Below are positions 47,044-60,884 of a stretch of DNA of 64,000 nucleotides, piece by piece. The number at the start of each line of letters is the position of its first letter. Position 1 is the stretch's first letter. The notes under the pieces are model-generated. The model was not told the origin of the DNA. It did no database searches and worked only from the letters and a program-made list of their open reading frames with translations. Both the position numbers and the translations under genes were made by a program. Origin of the DNA: Antrodiella citrinella (taxonomy: Eukaryota > Basidiomycota > Agaricomycetes > Polyporales > Steccherinaceae); the NCBI GenBank assembly GCA_004802725.1, contig SGPM01000118.1:1-64000 (forward strand). Direction: 5' to 3'.

Positions 47044-49614
47044 ATGCCTTTGCGTGGTAACAATCACTCTGATCTTGTTGTCCGCGACGATGCGCCATTC
47101 TTCAAGACGTTGGCTGAANTTGATGAATGNGCGGACCATAGGCCACAAAGCCTGACGAGCATTCTGCNCTATCGCGCACGACGCTCTCGTGATGGAGGTG
47201 TCACAGACAGTCGAGGAAAACTAATGGTGAGTCAGTTCAGCATCTGGATAGCGNAATCTTACAGTGTNTGCAATTTGCTAGCTCTGCCACGACTATAAAG
47301 TATGGTCCTTGGTTCCTGGATACATCCTATCACCCTGAACCATTATCTGTTTGGATAGGGTGGCTATACCGAGTCTCCCTCCGCATGGTCCTACACCTTT
47401 AACTTCTGGCCGTATTGTGACACCTTTGTATAGTGAGTTAATCATTCAGTCTACCTANAAACATTCTGATCATAATGTCCCAGTTTCTCCCATCATAGGG
47501 TAACGATACCTCCTTCCGGGTGGATTACAGCAGCCCACCGTCATGGAGTCAAGATGCTGGGAACATTGTACGCGACNATTCAAATCCATGTTAAACNGTG
47601 TCTTATCTGTTGCTGAATAGGATATTCGAAGGCAACGACGAAGAAGACTGCCTANGTCTCCTTGTCGGCCGTTTGCCACAGTCGAAGACGGGACCGGTTC
47701 GAGTTCCTGAGCAGAGNACCATCCCGGTTTCGCCTCACTATGCTCGTCGATTAGCATTCCTTGCTCGACAACGAGGGTTTGATGGNTATCTGCTCAATTT
47801 TGAGTGCCCTCTCCGAGGTGGGATCGAGCAAACTCGGGCTCTGTCTTCGTGGATATCCCTTCTGGAATATGAAATGCGNCGAGAGATTGGGCCTCACGCC
47901 CAAGTCGTCTGGTACGNCTTNTCTAACATACTAANTTGGTTCGATCTGATCGCTAGTTTAGGTACGACAGCGTGATTGTAGATGGTAATCTGAGATGGCA
48001 AGACCGTCTGAACAGCNTGAATCTGCCTTTCTTCTTGCCTTCTACTGGATTTTTCACCAATTACACTGTGAGCTGTTTGGTCATCCCTGTAGGNTACCTA
48101 GTAATTGACAGCACTTCTAGTGGCCGCCACATTATCCTTCACTTACCGCACAATATTTCCTATCTATAAATCCTCAGCATCTGAATAGCCCACAGNCGAA
48201 ACGCCTCCAAGACGTCTACGTCGGAGTGGATGTCTGGGGACGCGGCTCGCATGGCGGTGGNGGGTTTGGAGCCTTCAAGGCTATCAACCACATCGATCCG
48301 GAGTTCCTGGGATTAAGCGTGGCGCTCTTCGGACAAGCATGGTCCTGGGAGACCATACAAGACGAGGAGGGTTTTACTTGGGATACTTGGTGGGCGTACG
48401 AGCGAAAGCTGTGGCTGGGGCCAACGGGTCTAGACGACGTCGTAACGATCCCAGAGCCTCCGCCAAACCAGCCAGTCTGTGCACACGGCCCCTTTGCACC
48501 TATCACGTCCTTCTTTCCCCGACAACCTCCACCAGACCCGCTCGACATTGCTTTCTACACCTCCTTCTCTCCAGGTGTAGGCAGGGCTTGGTTCGTCGAA
48601 GGAGTCGAGGTCATGGCAAAATCCAGCACGGGTTGGACTGACTTGGACAAGACCACGTCCATCGGCGACTTGGCTTGGCCACATCCTGCGATATCCTCTG
48701 AGCTAGGAGAGTGGGAAGGTGAAGCACCTGTTGTGTCCTCTCAATTATACATGTACGACGCATGGATGGGAGGCAGCTCGTTACGCTTAGACGTGACAAT
48801 CCCTCCGGCAGATGGACCATCGTTCTCTTACATCTGGATACCCGTCCAATCCCTCTCGCTGTCCGGTCAACAATCTTATGATGTGAAACTAGTCTACAAA
48901 ATACAATCCGACGCTGGTGCAGAGGTCGATCTCGGATTATCGGTGAGAGGCTTAGTAGAGGGAAGTGAAAACGCACCAGAGATTGAGGTTACAGATCTCC
49001 CTGTCGATGACGTGCGGACGACTGGCGGATGGACGCATACTTCCATCCGAGTCCGTGTCAAATCGACCACTTCCTCCGAGTCTCACATGCTAGCAGCAGG
49101 GCTCGTCCTCGGGATCGCACAAGAAACCCCTTTAGCAGACAACACATTATCCATCTTCCTCGGGCAACTCACCGCCTTCCCAAGCCCGTCTGTCAACCCT
49201 ACCTCTGTCCCACTCCCTCAAGTCCTATGGGCTGACTACCAGAAGCACGCATCTACCACAGGCGCTGGTGTCCTCACATGGGAGGTCGCGCACTCCCTTC
49301 TCCCGGTCACGAACCTATCCATCACATCCATCGAGGACCCGCAACCTGCCTGGGCCATCGATACCCACATCCGCACATTCTTGTACTTTAATATCTATAT
49401 CGAGGTTGGCGAAGGCGATGCCAAACATCCTGTGTTCATTGGGACATCTGGACTGGACGGGGCGGGGAATAGATTCTTCGTAGAGTCGGCTTGCCTACCT
49501 GCGGAGGTCGTAGGATCTAAAGAACATCGGTTCACGGTGCAAGGTGTCACAGACCGGGGAGAGGTGTTGAGTCAGGACCGATGCGTCTTCGTTGACGTCG
49601 CGCACACAGCTTGA
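47044..49614 (+). CDS. GH85 endo-beta-N-acetylglucosaminidase (ENGase)
   Basis: Seven exons: 47044-47226, 47282-47299 (18 nt), 47359-47432, 47484-47567, 47621-47911, 47962-48067, 48121-49614; ~749 aa. GH85 landmarks: CHDYKGGYTE, then a long gap to YFSHHRVTIPPSGWITAAH, GVKMLGTLIFEG, and the catalytic pair in YLLNFE (Asn ~179 assists, Glu ~181 is the acid/base), VVWYDSV, NYTWPPHYP, DVYVGVDVWGRG. The C-terminal half is beta-rich. It cleaves the chitobiose core of N-glycans. There is no signal peptide, so a cytosolic role in processing free or misfolded glycoprotein glycans fits. Isolated N bases at 47119-48261 leave some residues unknown but break neither frame nor motifs. Confidence 0.93.
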
Positions 49615-49831
49615 GGGGCGATACACAAGGAATGTAAGATTTGATATCAATTGATCACAGAAAGTTTGTATGATTTCAGATGCAGCGGAGAACAGAGACT
49701 TAGTAGAAGACGATCCCAAGAATACTAGCGTGTCCCTAGGCAATTACAATGTATTACAATGGTGGACGGGGAGATATTGTGATGATACACGGCGATACCG
49801 GAAGCACAAAATCATAAAGAAGTTCCAAACA

Positions 49832-52800
49832 TCAAGCAAGGTAGGCTGTCTCCGCCCGCACGTCTTCCACGAAATGGTCCACTGTGGTCTGCAGCTCGTG
49901 CAATAAGGTACTTCGATCCCATTCAGTGCGATGCCGCCATACGGCGCTGAGGCAGGTGGCACGAAGCTGCTCGAGCTGTTCGACGTTCAGAGGGTATGTC
50001 GCGTCTCTGAGGTGGTCATGGAGGGAAGAAAGACCGCTCTCGTCCAAAATGAAATCAGGTAGAGGTGTTGGTTCTCGAGGTATGATCTCCATAGGCTCCG
50101 AAGGCGGCGTTTCTATTCGACCTGTGTCGGCAGTCTGGGACGAGCTTTGCTCCATGATAACGTCGCCAGCCACCATCGGTATTTCAACATCAGGCGGAGG
50201 TGCTGGTGGGAACAGAGAAAGTGCCGTTTCCATTGCATCCGGCTCCGGGAGTGGTGCTGGTTCTTGGTTCTGCACGGATCCAGACGGCGCGGGACCGACT
50301 TGCTGCAGAGCTGCAACGGCATCCTCAACGGACGGAAAGTTGAAAGCTGCTGTTGAGGTCGAAGCCTCGGGAGTTATAGGTGCCGGGTTCAGAAGTGAAC
50401 CAATGTCCGACCGACTTCGTGGAGTGCTCATACCACTCAGACCTGCGACGGGTTCGCCCAATTCCTGGAACACAGGAGCGGCGATAGGGGGAAGCTCGTC
50501 TGCGAAGCGTACTCCATGAGTTCGATGAGGAGTGTTCGGCATCGCAGAAGCTTGGGCATTCGCATTCGCCTCGGCTTCAGCGCTCGTCAACCTCGACCTC
50601 TTCGCCTCCCGATCCCGCTCATCATCCGAAGGAGACTTCTCAGCAGACCGCTGGCGTTTTAACCTGCGTTCTAGCTGGACGACATCCGTGATCGTCAGCT
50701 CCGGCTCCTGCCCATTGGTCCGCCCACTTCGACGAATAGCAGCAGCGGGTGCTTGGGGATCTATGGCTCTCTCCTTGCCCTTCTCCTTCCTGCGATCATC
50801 CCGTCTCTTGCGCTCTCGCGCAGACATCCGCTCACACTCCACTTTGAAGTGCGCATCGATATCGGAAAGGCTCAATCGCGTGGCGGTGAACATAGCCTGC
50901 GCTCGGAGGAACCGCTCAGGATCCTGCTCAGCACGAATCTCCGCGTTGCGCACGATCTTACGGACATCGTCGAGGAAGTCGTCGGGAGTGAGGTACCTGT
51001 CTCTGTACAAGTTGATGTGCATGCGCTCCAGGTCCATATCGAAAAGTTGGGGTTCAGCTTGGGCCTGAATCTGCACTTGCGCTTCGCTGATACCATTCAC
51101 CAGGACAGGTTCTGCTGGAATATTCTCGATGGTCTCCTCGTTGACGACCTCCATGACATCGCCTGCGGCGTTTTCTGTGATCTCAACTGTTGTGGTAACA
51201 ACTTCGACTTGCACTGGCGCTGCGTGGAAGTCGTAGTTGTATTCGTCCTATGCATTAGATCAGCCATGCTGCATGGAAAGTATGATGCAAAAGGATTCTT
51301 ACAGCAGCTCTTTTTGTAAATCGCTTGAATTTTCGCTTGATCTCAGTCAGGATCAGACCCAACCGGTACTGGAGATTCAAAATAATCCGACTATCGTTCT
51401 CCTCTTGCACAGCGAGCTCTGCAGCTGTAGGTTCTCGAGGCGCCAAAGGAGGAGCAACAGGAAGGTCTTCAAGCACGCGTTTCTTCCGCTTGACACCATC
51501 TGGGAACTGTGTTGGCCGTCGTCGGATATCAGAAATGAGACCCGAGAAGAACTCTTCGCGTTGTGAAGGAGAAGGGGAGAGTAGCTCTACGCGATTGTCT
51601 CGCGCAGGTCCGAACCACGCTCGTACGTCTTGCGGTAGTAAGTCAAACGAGCCATCAACAACGGCAAGGAGTAAAATCGGGTCGGTGGGTACTAAGCTGT
51701 CCAGCATGGTCCTAACAGTCATTCTGGCAGTTTCCGACATCGATGCACACCAGGCAGCCAGCGAAGGGACGTATATAACGGAGGGTTGGTGCCTCTTGGC
51801 TTCGATAAAGAGCTGCACAATGGCGGCTTCTGGTGTCTGGAAAGCGAGGTATGAATGAGACACAAGACAGCTCCGATATACACAATTATCGTCATACCCG
51901 TGTTGAATCGCCAATGAGCGTGCCCAAATCCAAGCTCTGTATGTGATAGCCCTCAAGATAATGCAGAGCAGCTGCAGCCACATAATCCTGACCCATCCCA
52001 GCAGTACCATGGACGACGATTCGTGGTCTGTGTACACGTAGTGTCTCCATAGCTAACGCCACGATCAGTAAATACGATAATCTCACAAAACGATCAACTT
52101 ACATTGCAGCATCATCTCTCGATCAAATGCGTTATCCTCGCCTTCGTCTTCCCACTCAGCCTCCTGAAGAGCACTTCGCTTCTTGCTTATTGGTAAGACT
52201 CGGTTGATGAGGTCTTTGACGTTGTCAACTCGTGAACTGAGCAACGGTACCAATTGCAAAGGCAGAGGAGAAGCAGCTGACGCCGTGGCTCGTGCAGATG
52301 ATGGAATGAGTTCTAGAGGGGAGGGTCAGCGTTGGAGAGAAAACGGGAATCGCTGGAAGACATACTCCTGACTGAGATCATGAAATCTCGGAGTTCGACG
52401 TTGATAGTCGTTGGATCGAGAAGAAGACGTTCAGTGGACTGGTAGATCTGGGGATATCGTCTCTGCACGGCATTCAGAGCAGCCTCTGTGCACAGAGCCT
52501 AGATCACGCAATTAGTCTCACAGATACTTGACGGTGATGACTCAAATACATACTCTCAGATCCGCACCACCATACCCCTTCGTCAACTTGGCAAGACCCT
52601 TACAAGATTCCTCTCCCTTCGCCTCCTCCCAATTCGCCCACTCCTTCGTCATGATTCGCAAGATGCGCTCTCGAGCTTCTAACCCAGGTAATGGGAAGTA
52701 GAACTCGCGATCGAAGCGTCCTGGACGCCTCAGAGCTGGATCAATGGCGTCGGGCCTGTTCGTGGCTCCGATAACGACAACCTGTCCGCGGCCGTCCATA

Positions 52801-54708
52801 CCATCCATCAGTGCAAGGAGCGTGGAGACAATGGAAGCGTGGATTTGGTCTTGTTTAGAAGATCGGACAGGAGCGAGACCGTCGATTTCGTCGAAAAATA
52901 TGATGCTAGGTTGTTGGTTCTTCGCCTCCTCGAAAAGGAGCCGTAGTTGACGTTCGGCCTCACCGACCCACTTTGATAGGATATCGGCACCCTTGCGCAT
53001 GAAGAATGCTATGCTCAAATGAGCTCACAAGCTGATCAAAGAAGTTTAGAACTTACAGATGCCTTTGCCATTGGAACGACAGCTTGCTGCCAGTGCACGA
53101 GCTAGCAGCGTTTTACCAGTACCAGGAGGACCATGGAAAAGAACACCTCGAGGCGGAGTGACGTTGAAACGTTGGAAGACTTCAGGATACAGTAGAGGCA
53201 GCAATGTCATCTCCTTCAATGCGTTGATATCTGCGAAGAAGATAATAAGGAGATGTGGCGAACACATACGAGGCGTAGAGACTCACGATCATCCAGACCA
53301 CCGACTTCATCAAAAGTCACGTTCTGGTTGACCCCGAGTGGATCAACGTCGGCCAAGGCTAATCGAGGGACATGAGTGCTGTTCGCATCCTTATAGAAGG
53401 ATGTGACTTACTTGCATCTCCGACTTTGCCCAAGTTAGAAGGCGTGCCCGCTGCCGCTAAATCCAAGGGGAATGACCCTGCGGTATTGCCAACGTTACCG
53501 GCGAACATGCCACCGCCACTCAGCCCACCAAGACCCTTGCGCGGTGCTCGAGTAGCATGATCAGAGTCCTATGTCGAGAAAGCAAAAGTCAATCGCAAGT
53601 AATGAGCACATAAGGGAAAACATACAGAGTCATCACCGTTCCCTCCCATCCATCTGCTCAGCTCGGCACCCGATGCACTCCATCCTGGTCCCTTTCGCTT
53701 ATTGCCACCATAACGACCATTGGGACGACTGGGGCCACCTCTCCTCGGTGGTTCTGCCATGTCTTCTATGGGTGGAGGAATAGCATAGTTGACCGGTGCC
53801 CGAGTTCTTAACGCGTACGGTCGATCATTTTCCTGTATGACCACATCCCCGTCCCCATCCCCATCCTCTACAAGGCCGCCATCTAAGTCTTCATCTGGCT
53901 CCGCGTCTGCGTCTGGGCTGCTGGGGGCGGCATCATCCATAGAACCGTCTGCATCCGCGGATGCATCGGAAGCCTCCACGTAGTTGTCGTCGTCTTCAGG
54001 ATCGTGAGCGTTCTGGCGAGTCGAGCGGCGACTATTGTTTCGTGTCTGGATTCGAGATCGACCATTATTGCGACGACGGCCCTGCTTGCCGCGGCCATTG
54101 GTTTGCGGTTGCGGTGCATGCAATACTCCAGATCTAGTGCGTCGGCCCCCTCCTATGGTGACTTGGCCGTCTTCGTCACTCTCAATGACGCCACTCGCGA
54201 TGCCATTTGTCTTACTCCGAGACCGTAATTGCCGCCGGGGTGCATCCTCGAGCGAGTCCTCTCTGCCTTTGCCGGCTGGGGGATCGTCGGGTTCGTCTAT
54301 CACGTCGATCTCATCCTCCTGACCAATAGCATCGTCCTCGGACTCGACATATGCAACCTTCTTGTGAAGTCTACCTCGCTGAGACTTGACTAACTGGGGC
54401 TCTGGTTCCGGGTCTGGTAGATCTTCTGGCTCGGCCATGTCTGCATCGTTTGACGAGTGGTTGCTTTCATGGTACTCTGACCCGGAAGCAGCAGACGCAT
54501 TGGACACGGTCCGCGGTCGAGAGCTTCGCAAGTAAGGGGGCATGGACGTGACTGGCGGAATTCGGATGGTGGGTTTGACGGGGGTGGTATTGGCAGGAGG
54601 GGGTGTATATAGCTCTTCAGCGTTGAAGTTGAAAGGCAATGAGGAGCGGTTGGGAACGAGTAGGTTCGCAGCGTTAGACGACGATGGCTGAGGTACTTCA
54701 GATGGCAT
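49832..54708 (-). CDS. Yta7/ATAD2-type AAA ATPase with bromodomain-like region
   Basis: Ten exons: 54708-53626, 53568-53412, 53358-53287, 53230-53057, 53008-52554, 52498-52366, 52312-52103, 52052-51898, 51836-51303, 51247-49832; 1462 aa. The N-terminal ~360 residues are acidic and disordered with Arg-rich patches. AAA1: [12 protein letters not shown], Walker A GPPGTGKT (~471-478), [12 protein letters not shown], Walker B IIFFDE (~531-536), [23 protein letters not shown]2 is degenerate ([10 protein letters not shown] in place of a Walker A), as known for this family. A bromodomain-like segment lies at ~1070-1135 ([20 protein letters not shown]). A long disordered tail follows. Yta7/ATAD2 proteins bind chromatin and regulate histone H3 levels and nucleosome density in the nucleus. 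The intergenic gap to the next gene on this side is only ~220 bp. Confidence 0.93.
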
Positions 54709-55529
54709 GAGGAACCGAATACAGCACAGGACGCGACTGAGCCGGGAGGCCTAAGCGTTGCACTGAGAGTCCCAATGCCCGGTATCTTGTCTCTTCCCTT
54801 CACGCGAGGATGATGAGGAAGAAAGATACGATACGAAGCTTGCCACGGGCGGACGAGGAGAACGATGAGGAGCACAGTGCACACGCCGAGGACGAGTAGA
54901 AAGATGACTGAAATTGGTTTGTGAACGGTCGAGCGATGTGGCCCCAGACTCGGGCCCAGACTCGCGTGGCTGTGTTTGCGCGTGTTTGTACCCGCTCCCC
55001 GTGGTTGCAACGCGCCGTTCGAGTCCGGGTCGCGAACTCTCCTCCCACTTGTGTCGTCCGCTACTCCCCCGTCCCATCGTCCCAAACATCCTGGCTCTCC
55101 CAGTTTCCAACGCTTCTCACAGAGCGGGCGTCGTCGTAGATTATCGTTCTGGGCTCCGTCTATGGCCAATATAATTGATTCGGCGGGCCACCTGTCGCTG
55201 CTGCGTCCATCGTATATCGCGAGGGCTCGTCGAAATGAGAAAGCAAGTGAGGGTACGGAGCAAAGTTGGAGATTGCGACTTGTCCTCGTCGTCAAAGCTT
55301 CTCGGTCTCTGAGTCTCTTCCTGCAGACAGCTCTCAGTGCCCAGACTCCTACGATAAGTACAATCACGTGCCGCAACGTAGCCGTGGGAATACGTCGCTT
55401 GTATGATCGCCGATTCAGGATCTCAGATCTTTCAGAGGAGTAACGCGCGTGCCAGTACCACTGGCTTTACTGAAGTCGCAGTTGCATACTCTTTCAGCCT
55501 TGGTCTCATCCTTTGTCCTTTCTCTTTAC
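54709..55529. other. Divergent promoter region
   Basis: 821 bp between the Yta7-like gene (-) and the Rna14 gene (+). Open frames here read as low-complexity and lack homology. An in-frame ATG at 55449 upstream of Rna14 lies in this region and could be the true start. No separate gene supported. Confidence 0.55.
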
Positions 55530-58500
55530 ATGAGTCAAGGTCAAAACATGGATGAAACGTCGCAATACCCCCCTCCGAATGCTGAGAACGACGACAATGG
55601 CGACTTTCTGGAAGAAGACGACAAAACTCAACCCATGGAGGAGCACCTCCAAGCCCTTCGTGCCATGGACATCATGAACAGCTCGCAGGACACGGACATC
55701 GTCGACCCTGGTCCGTCGAGTCAAGTAGAAGCTCCTCCTTCGACTCCGCCTTCCCCATACTCCACCGTGCGACAACGCGTCCAAACCAAACCCACCGATG
55801 TTGATTCCTGGCTGGCACTCATCCGATTGGCAGACGACTCTGGAGACTACGACAGGGTAGTGGAGACATATGAAGCTCTGCTCGAGGTGTTTCCTAACAC
55901 AGTATGTGTACCAATCATACGCGCAGTGCAGAAACTCACCGCCACCCTAGTCGACAGCGCAGATTGCATACATTGAGCATGTTCTTGCGTCGCAAAATCC
56001 TTCCAAACATGCCACTGTTGCTGGTCTGTTCAACAGGTTTCTTAAGACATCGCCCTTCGTTGAATTGTGGAAGTTTTACCTTGCGCACGTGAGGTGAGTT
56101 CGACGTTCATATTTCCGCCACAGTGTCGTAATGACATCGAGCCCTGCCAGGAAAATGCATCCAGACCCCAGTACGCGTGACACCGTCCGAAAGGCTTATG
56201 AGTATGCTCTGAATCATATCGGACACGACAAAGAGAGTAACGAGATATGGACGGACTACATTCAGTTTTTGAAAACTGGCGAGGTGTGTCGGACATGTGA
56301 GACTGCGAGACTCCTCTCTAACACACTCCAAAATAGGCCGTTACTACATGGGATGAAGGTCAGAAAATGGATGCTATCCGCAAGGCTTATCAACGTGCGG
56401 TGCAGACTCCGATGGAGAATGTCAAACGTCTGTGGGAAGAGTACTCGGAATTTGAGACGAACCTGAACAAGCAACTAGTGAGCATGGTCGTTCTCATGAA
56501 TCATACCATTTACTGACTTCTCATCCCAGGCGAAAAAATTCCTGTCTGATCTGCAAACATCTCACATGCAAGCTCGGACAGTGCTGAACACCCTACAGGA
56601 ACACACAAACACCTTGCTATCTATCACGGGAGACAGACACGGAATATGGCTACCACACCCGCCGACATTTTCTGCAGAGGACAAAGCATTAGTTGCTCGC
56701 TGGAAACAGTACCTCAAGTGGGAAGAAAGTAATCCACTCGAAATTGAGGAGAAAGACCGATCTCAGTTTCATTCGCGTGTCCAGACAGTCTACCGCAAAG
56801 CGCTCGTCAAGATGAGGTTCTTCTCCGAGATCTGGTAAGCTGTTGTCATCTCCGAGAGTAAGAATTGGTTCTCATGAGGTCGGATAGGTACATGGCATAT
56901 GCTTGGACTCTGGGTGTGAGCAGTGAGGCAGGTCTTCCCGAGAATAAGCGTAAAGAAAGACGGGATGAAGCACTGAGTATTTTGAAAGCAGGCATTGAGG
57001 CTAACCCTAAGAGGTGGGTGACCCTGGTTTTCTTATGTTCAATATCTCACCGCTCGTGCAGTTTTGTTCTCAATTTTGCATACGCTGAAGTGCTGGAGGA
57101 CGCCAAGAACCTGAAAGAAGTGCACGCAACTTTCACAAAGTTCATTGACATCCTGCGTAGCGACCTTGAGGAGCTGGAAGCGACAGTAAAGGCTGAAGAC
57201 GAGCCATCTCAGGATTCCAACAACGCGGGTGGTGGTGTGCGGTCTAACAACTCGTCGTTTACGACGCAGAGCTCAGACGAGTCTGGTAACCCGTCGAAAG
57301 AGCTGAAGAATCGGCGGACTGAGTATGGTATTGCGTGGATTGTGTATATGCGGTTTGCGCGCAGAGCCGAGATGCCCCGCTCAGCGAGAGATGTCTTCAG
57401 TAAGGCCAGGAAGGACAAATGGACGCCGTGGGAGGTGTATGAGGCTGCTGGTGAGTACATTTCCATCATACTAGTGTCTCCGACCTAATGCCTCGTTGAC
57501 AGCGTTGATGGAGTATCATTGCACCAAAGCCACTGACGTAGCGATGCGTATATTTGAGCGAGGGCTTGAAAAGTTCCCTGACGAAGAGGAATTTGCGTTG
57601 CGGTATCTCGGTTTCCTCATCTCAATCAACGATGATTCCAGTTGAGTGCATACACATCCCACCCTTTACTTATGCTGACCATCTGCTAGATGCTCGTGCA
57701 TTGTTCGAGCGTGTGGTCACCACGTTCCCACCAGAGCGTGCACGTCTACTGTGGGAGCGTTGGGCCCGATATGAATATCAGTTTGGTAACCTGCAAGCTG
57801 CCCAGAATTTGGAGAAGAGGCTATCTGAAGTGTATCCTAACGGTCTGCCCTCATTCATTTTATATTTATGCGTATACGCTGACGGAGAACACAGACCCTC
57901 CGATCAAGCGCTTTGCTGAGCGGCACAAGTACTTGGGCACGGATGCCATAGCCGTGCGTGACCTCGGTTTCAACTTCAGCAGCAGTCGCAGCAATGGCCA
58001 CGGATCAAGTCGTTCCAGCGGGAACGCTCTCGGACGTACTGACACGCTCCAATCCATCGTCTCAAACGCCTCAGCGCAAAACCTGTCTTCGTTCTCTAGT
58101 TCGGGGAAAAGACCGTCGTCTCCGGATTCGAGAAGACGGGAAGAAGGAAGGTCAAGTGAGCACGGGCCGCCAACGAAACGACAGAAACCGGGCTCGCCGT
58201 CGAGAGAAAGGGATCGTGAGCGGTGGGATGGCCCGCCGAGACGGAGACATGGGTCGCCATCATGGGATCGTGACCGCGAGAGGGATGGCGGGTTCAAGAA
58301 GGAGAAGAAAGAAATCAAGATTGAGGACAAGGAAAAGGAGGAAGATAAGGTAGTCTCTTTGCAACCTGTGTTGTCGTGGTTCGTCAGTGTACTGCCCGAG
58401 CCTTCGTCTTTCGACGGTACGTGTTTGCTATTGGTGTGTCTCGGGAGGTCTCGCTGACGTGAGGAATGTTAGGCCCTGTATTTCGTACGGATGACTTGAT

Positions 58501-58645
58501 GCAGGTGTTCCGGAACGCCGTTATACCGAGCTCTACAGGGATCAGACCTGTCTCCCCACCTCCTGCCCCTCGTGCTGGCGGACGACCGCCTCCAGATTAT
58601 GGTCCATACCAAGGCCCTAATGCTGGGCGTCGAGGACGTTATTAG
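55530..58645 (+). CDS. RNA14: Rna14/CstF-77 mRNA 3'-end processing factor (HAT repeats)
   Basis: Eleven exons: 55530-55901, 55963-56093, 56151-56283, 56337-56477, 56530-56834, 56888-57013, 57062-57450, 57503-57640, 57690-57842, 57895-58416, 58473-58645; 860 aa. Chosen start: MSQGQNMDE at 55530; an in-frame ATG at 55449 would add 27 hydrophobic-looking residues. A run of HAT (half-a-TPR) repeats follows, for example [72 protein letters not shown] and [16 protein letters not shown]. Near the end is a charged Ser/Arg-rich region, then [13 protein letters not shown] and [16 protein letters not shown], the monkeytail that binds Rna15. It acts in cleavage factor IA in nuclear pre-mRNA cleavage and polyadenylation. 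The last two introns use a weak GTCTGC donor and a normal one. Confidence 0.93.
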
Positions 58646-59120
58646 TTCCTACGTAGTTTTTCTATCTGTGCTTGTAGCAGCTTATTGATTGTCACTAGCA
58701 AGAGGACACTTTTGCCAGCCACGATTTAATCAAGACTGCAGTGTTGCTGAGTCGGCGACGGTGACTGAACTGTTCGGGCCCGGCGGGACACTTTCCAGAC
58801 TTTCCTCGGCACACGACCTGGATTATGAGCGTCTATCGTTGTACCGTTGCGCGTCTAATTACATGCATGCATTTATCCCTTCTTCCTCTCTTGCGTCGGT
58901 CGTAATCGTTGTGCTCAGATCTCCATTTTTGACTCCGCAGCAGCTCAGCTTGTCTTGAAGCGGTTGATCGTCGCCGTCGCAGTCTGTCCTAAAAGCTTTT
59001 AGCCTGTCGAAGTCTCCCAATCAAGAGATTGTTCAACGGTGCGTGGTCTAAAGTATACTTAGATCTTGAGTACACCAATGTTCAATTCAGTTTATAGATA
59101 TCCAGTAGACCTCTTTCAGA
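58646..59120. other. Intergenic region
   Basis: 475 bp between Rna14 and UPRT, both on the plus strand. No gene seen; an 89-codon open frame here has no domain. Confidence 0.6.
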
Positions 59121-60251
<1,131 letters not shown>

Positions 60252-60884
60252 TGCCTTGGACATTGTCTCTATTGCGTCGTCGTCAGAAGCCTGACGAAGC
60301 CGGCAGATATTGCTTGTGAATGCTGCAGCAGGCCGGATGGCTGGCTGAGACCACGGTATACCAACTCTAACAGGCCTAAGCCACCGACATGGCAGGATTT
60401 GCTCACGGTTCACGGTGTACCAAGAAATTGACTTTGACCCTGTGTCGGATGGACTTCTTCGAACACGGTGATGATGAGAGTACCCCTCGTAAAGAAGCAA
60501 CACGAGCAGGATACACAACCACGCTCGAGCGACGTGTCCTTTTATGTCTCCTAGCTTTTTTATCTTGATCTTTGAGTTCGCTGGCTGATGCAGGGGTTTG
60601 AGTTGCTTGTGAACGAGTGGTGACCGCTGAATCAGTGATTCCCTCTTGATATCTTCGCTCGGGCCAGGACCGCAGCCCTCAGTTGAGAAACATGCCGCCT
60701 TCATATGATAGAATATGTACTAGATGGACTGGATAGCGATTGAGTCCGGTGCAGTATAAAGGCAAAGTGTTCCACGACGAGGTCGTACGGTGTTTCGTAG
60801 CCATAATTCTTGGGGTCAAATTTTACGTGCAGAGTGTCAACATCTTTGCATCCTTCCACCCATTTCTCTTCCTCACACCCGATA
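60252..60884. other. Intergenic: UPRT 3' region and Nep1 promoter
   Basis: 633 bp. It contains a TATA box near 60755; open frames on either strand lack domains. Confidence 0.6.
60755..60760 (+). promoter_or_regulatory. TATA-like element of the Nep1 gene
   Basis: TATAAA, 130 bp upstream of the chosen ATG at 60885. If used, transcripts would begin after the in-frame ATG at 60810 only if the start site lies close to the coding region, so it does not settle the start alone. Confidence 0.35.

Noticed and set aside
50753..51319. 188-codon plus-strand open frame
   Set aside because: Antisense shadow of the Yta7-like last exons, which have clear conserved content.
51349..51858. Plus-strand open frame within 51325-51858
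   Set aside because: Shadow of the Yta7-like exon 9.
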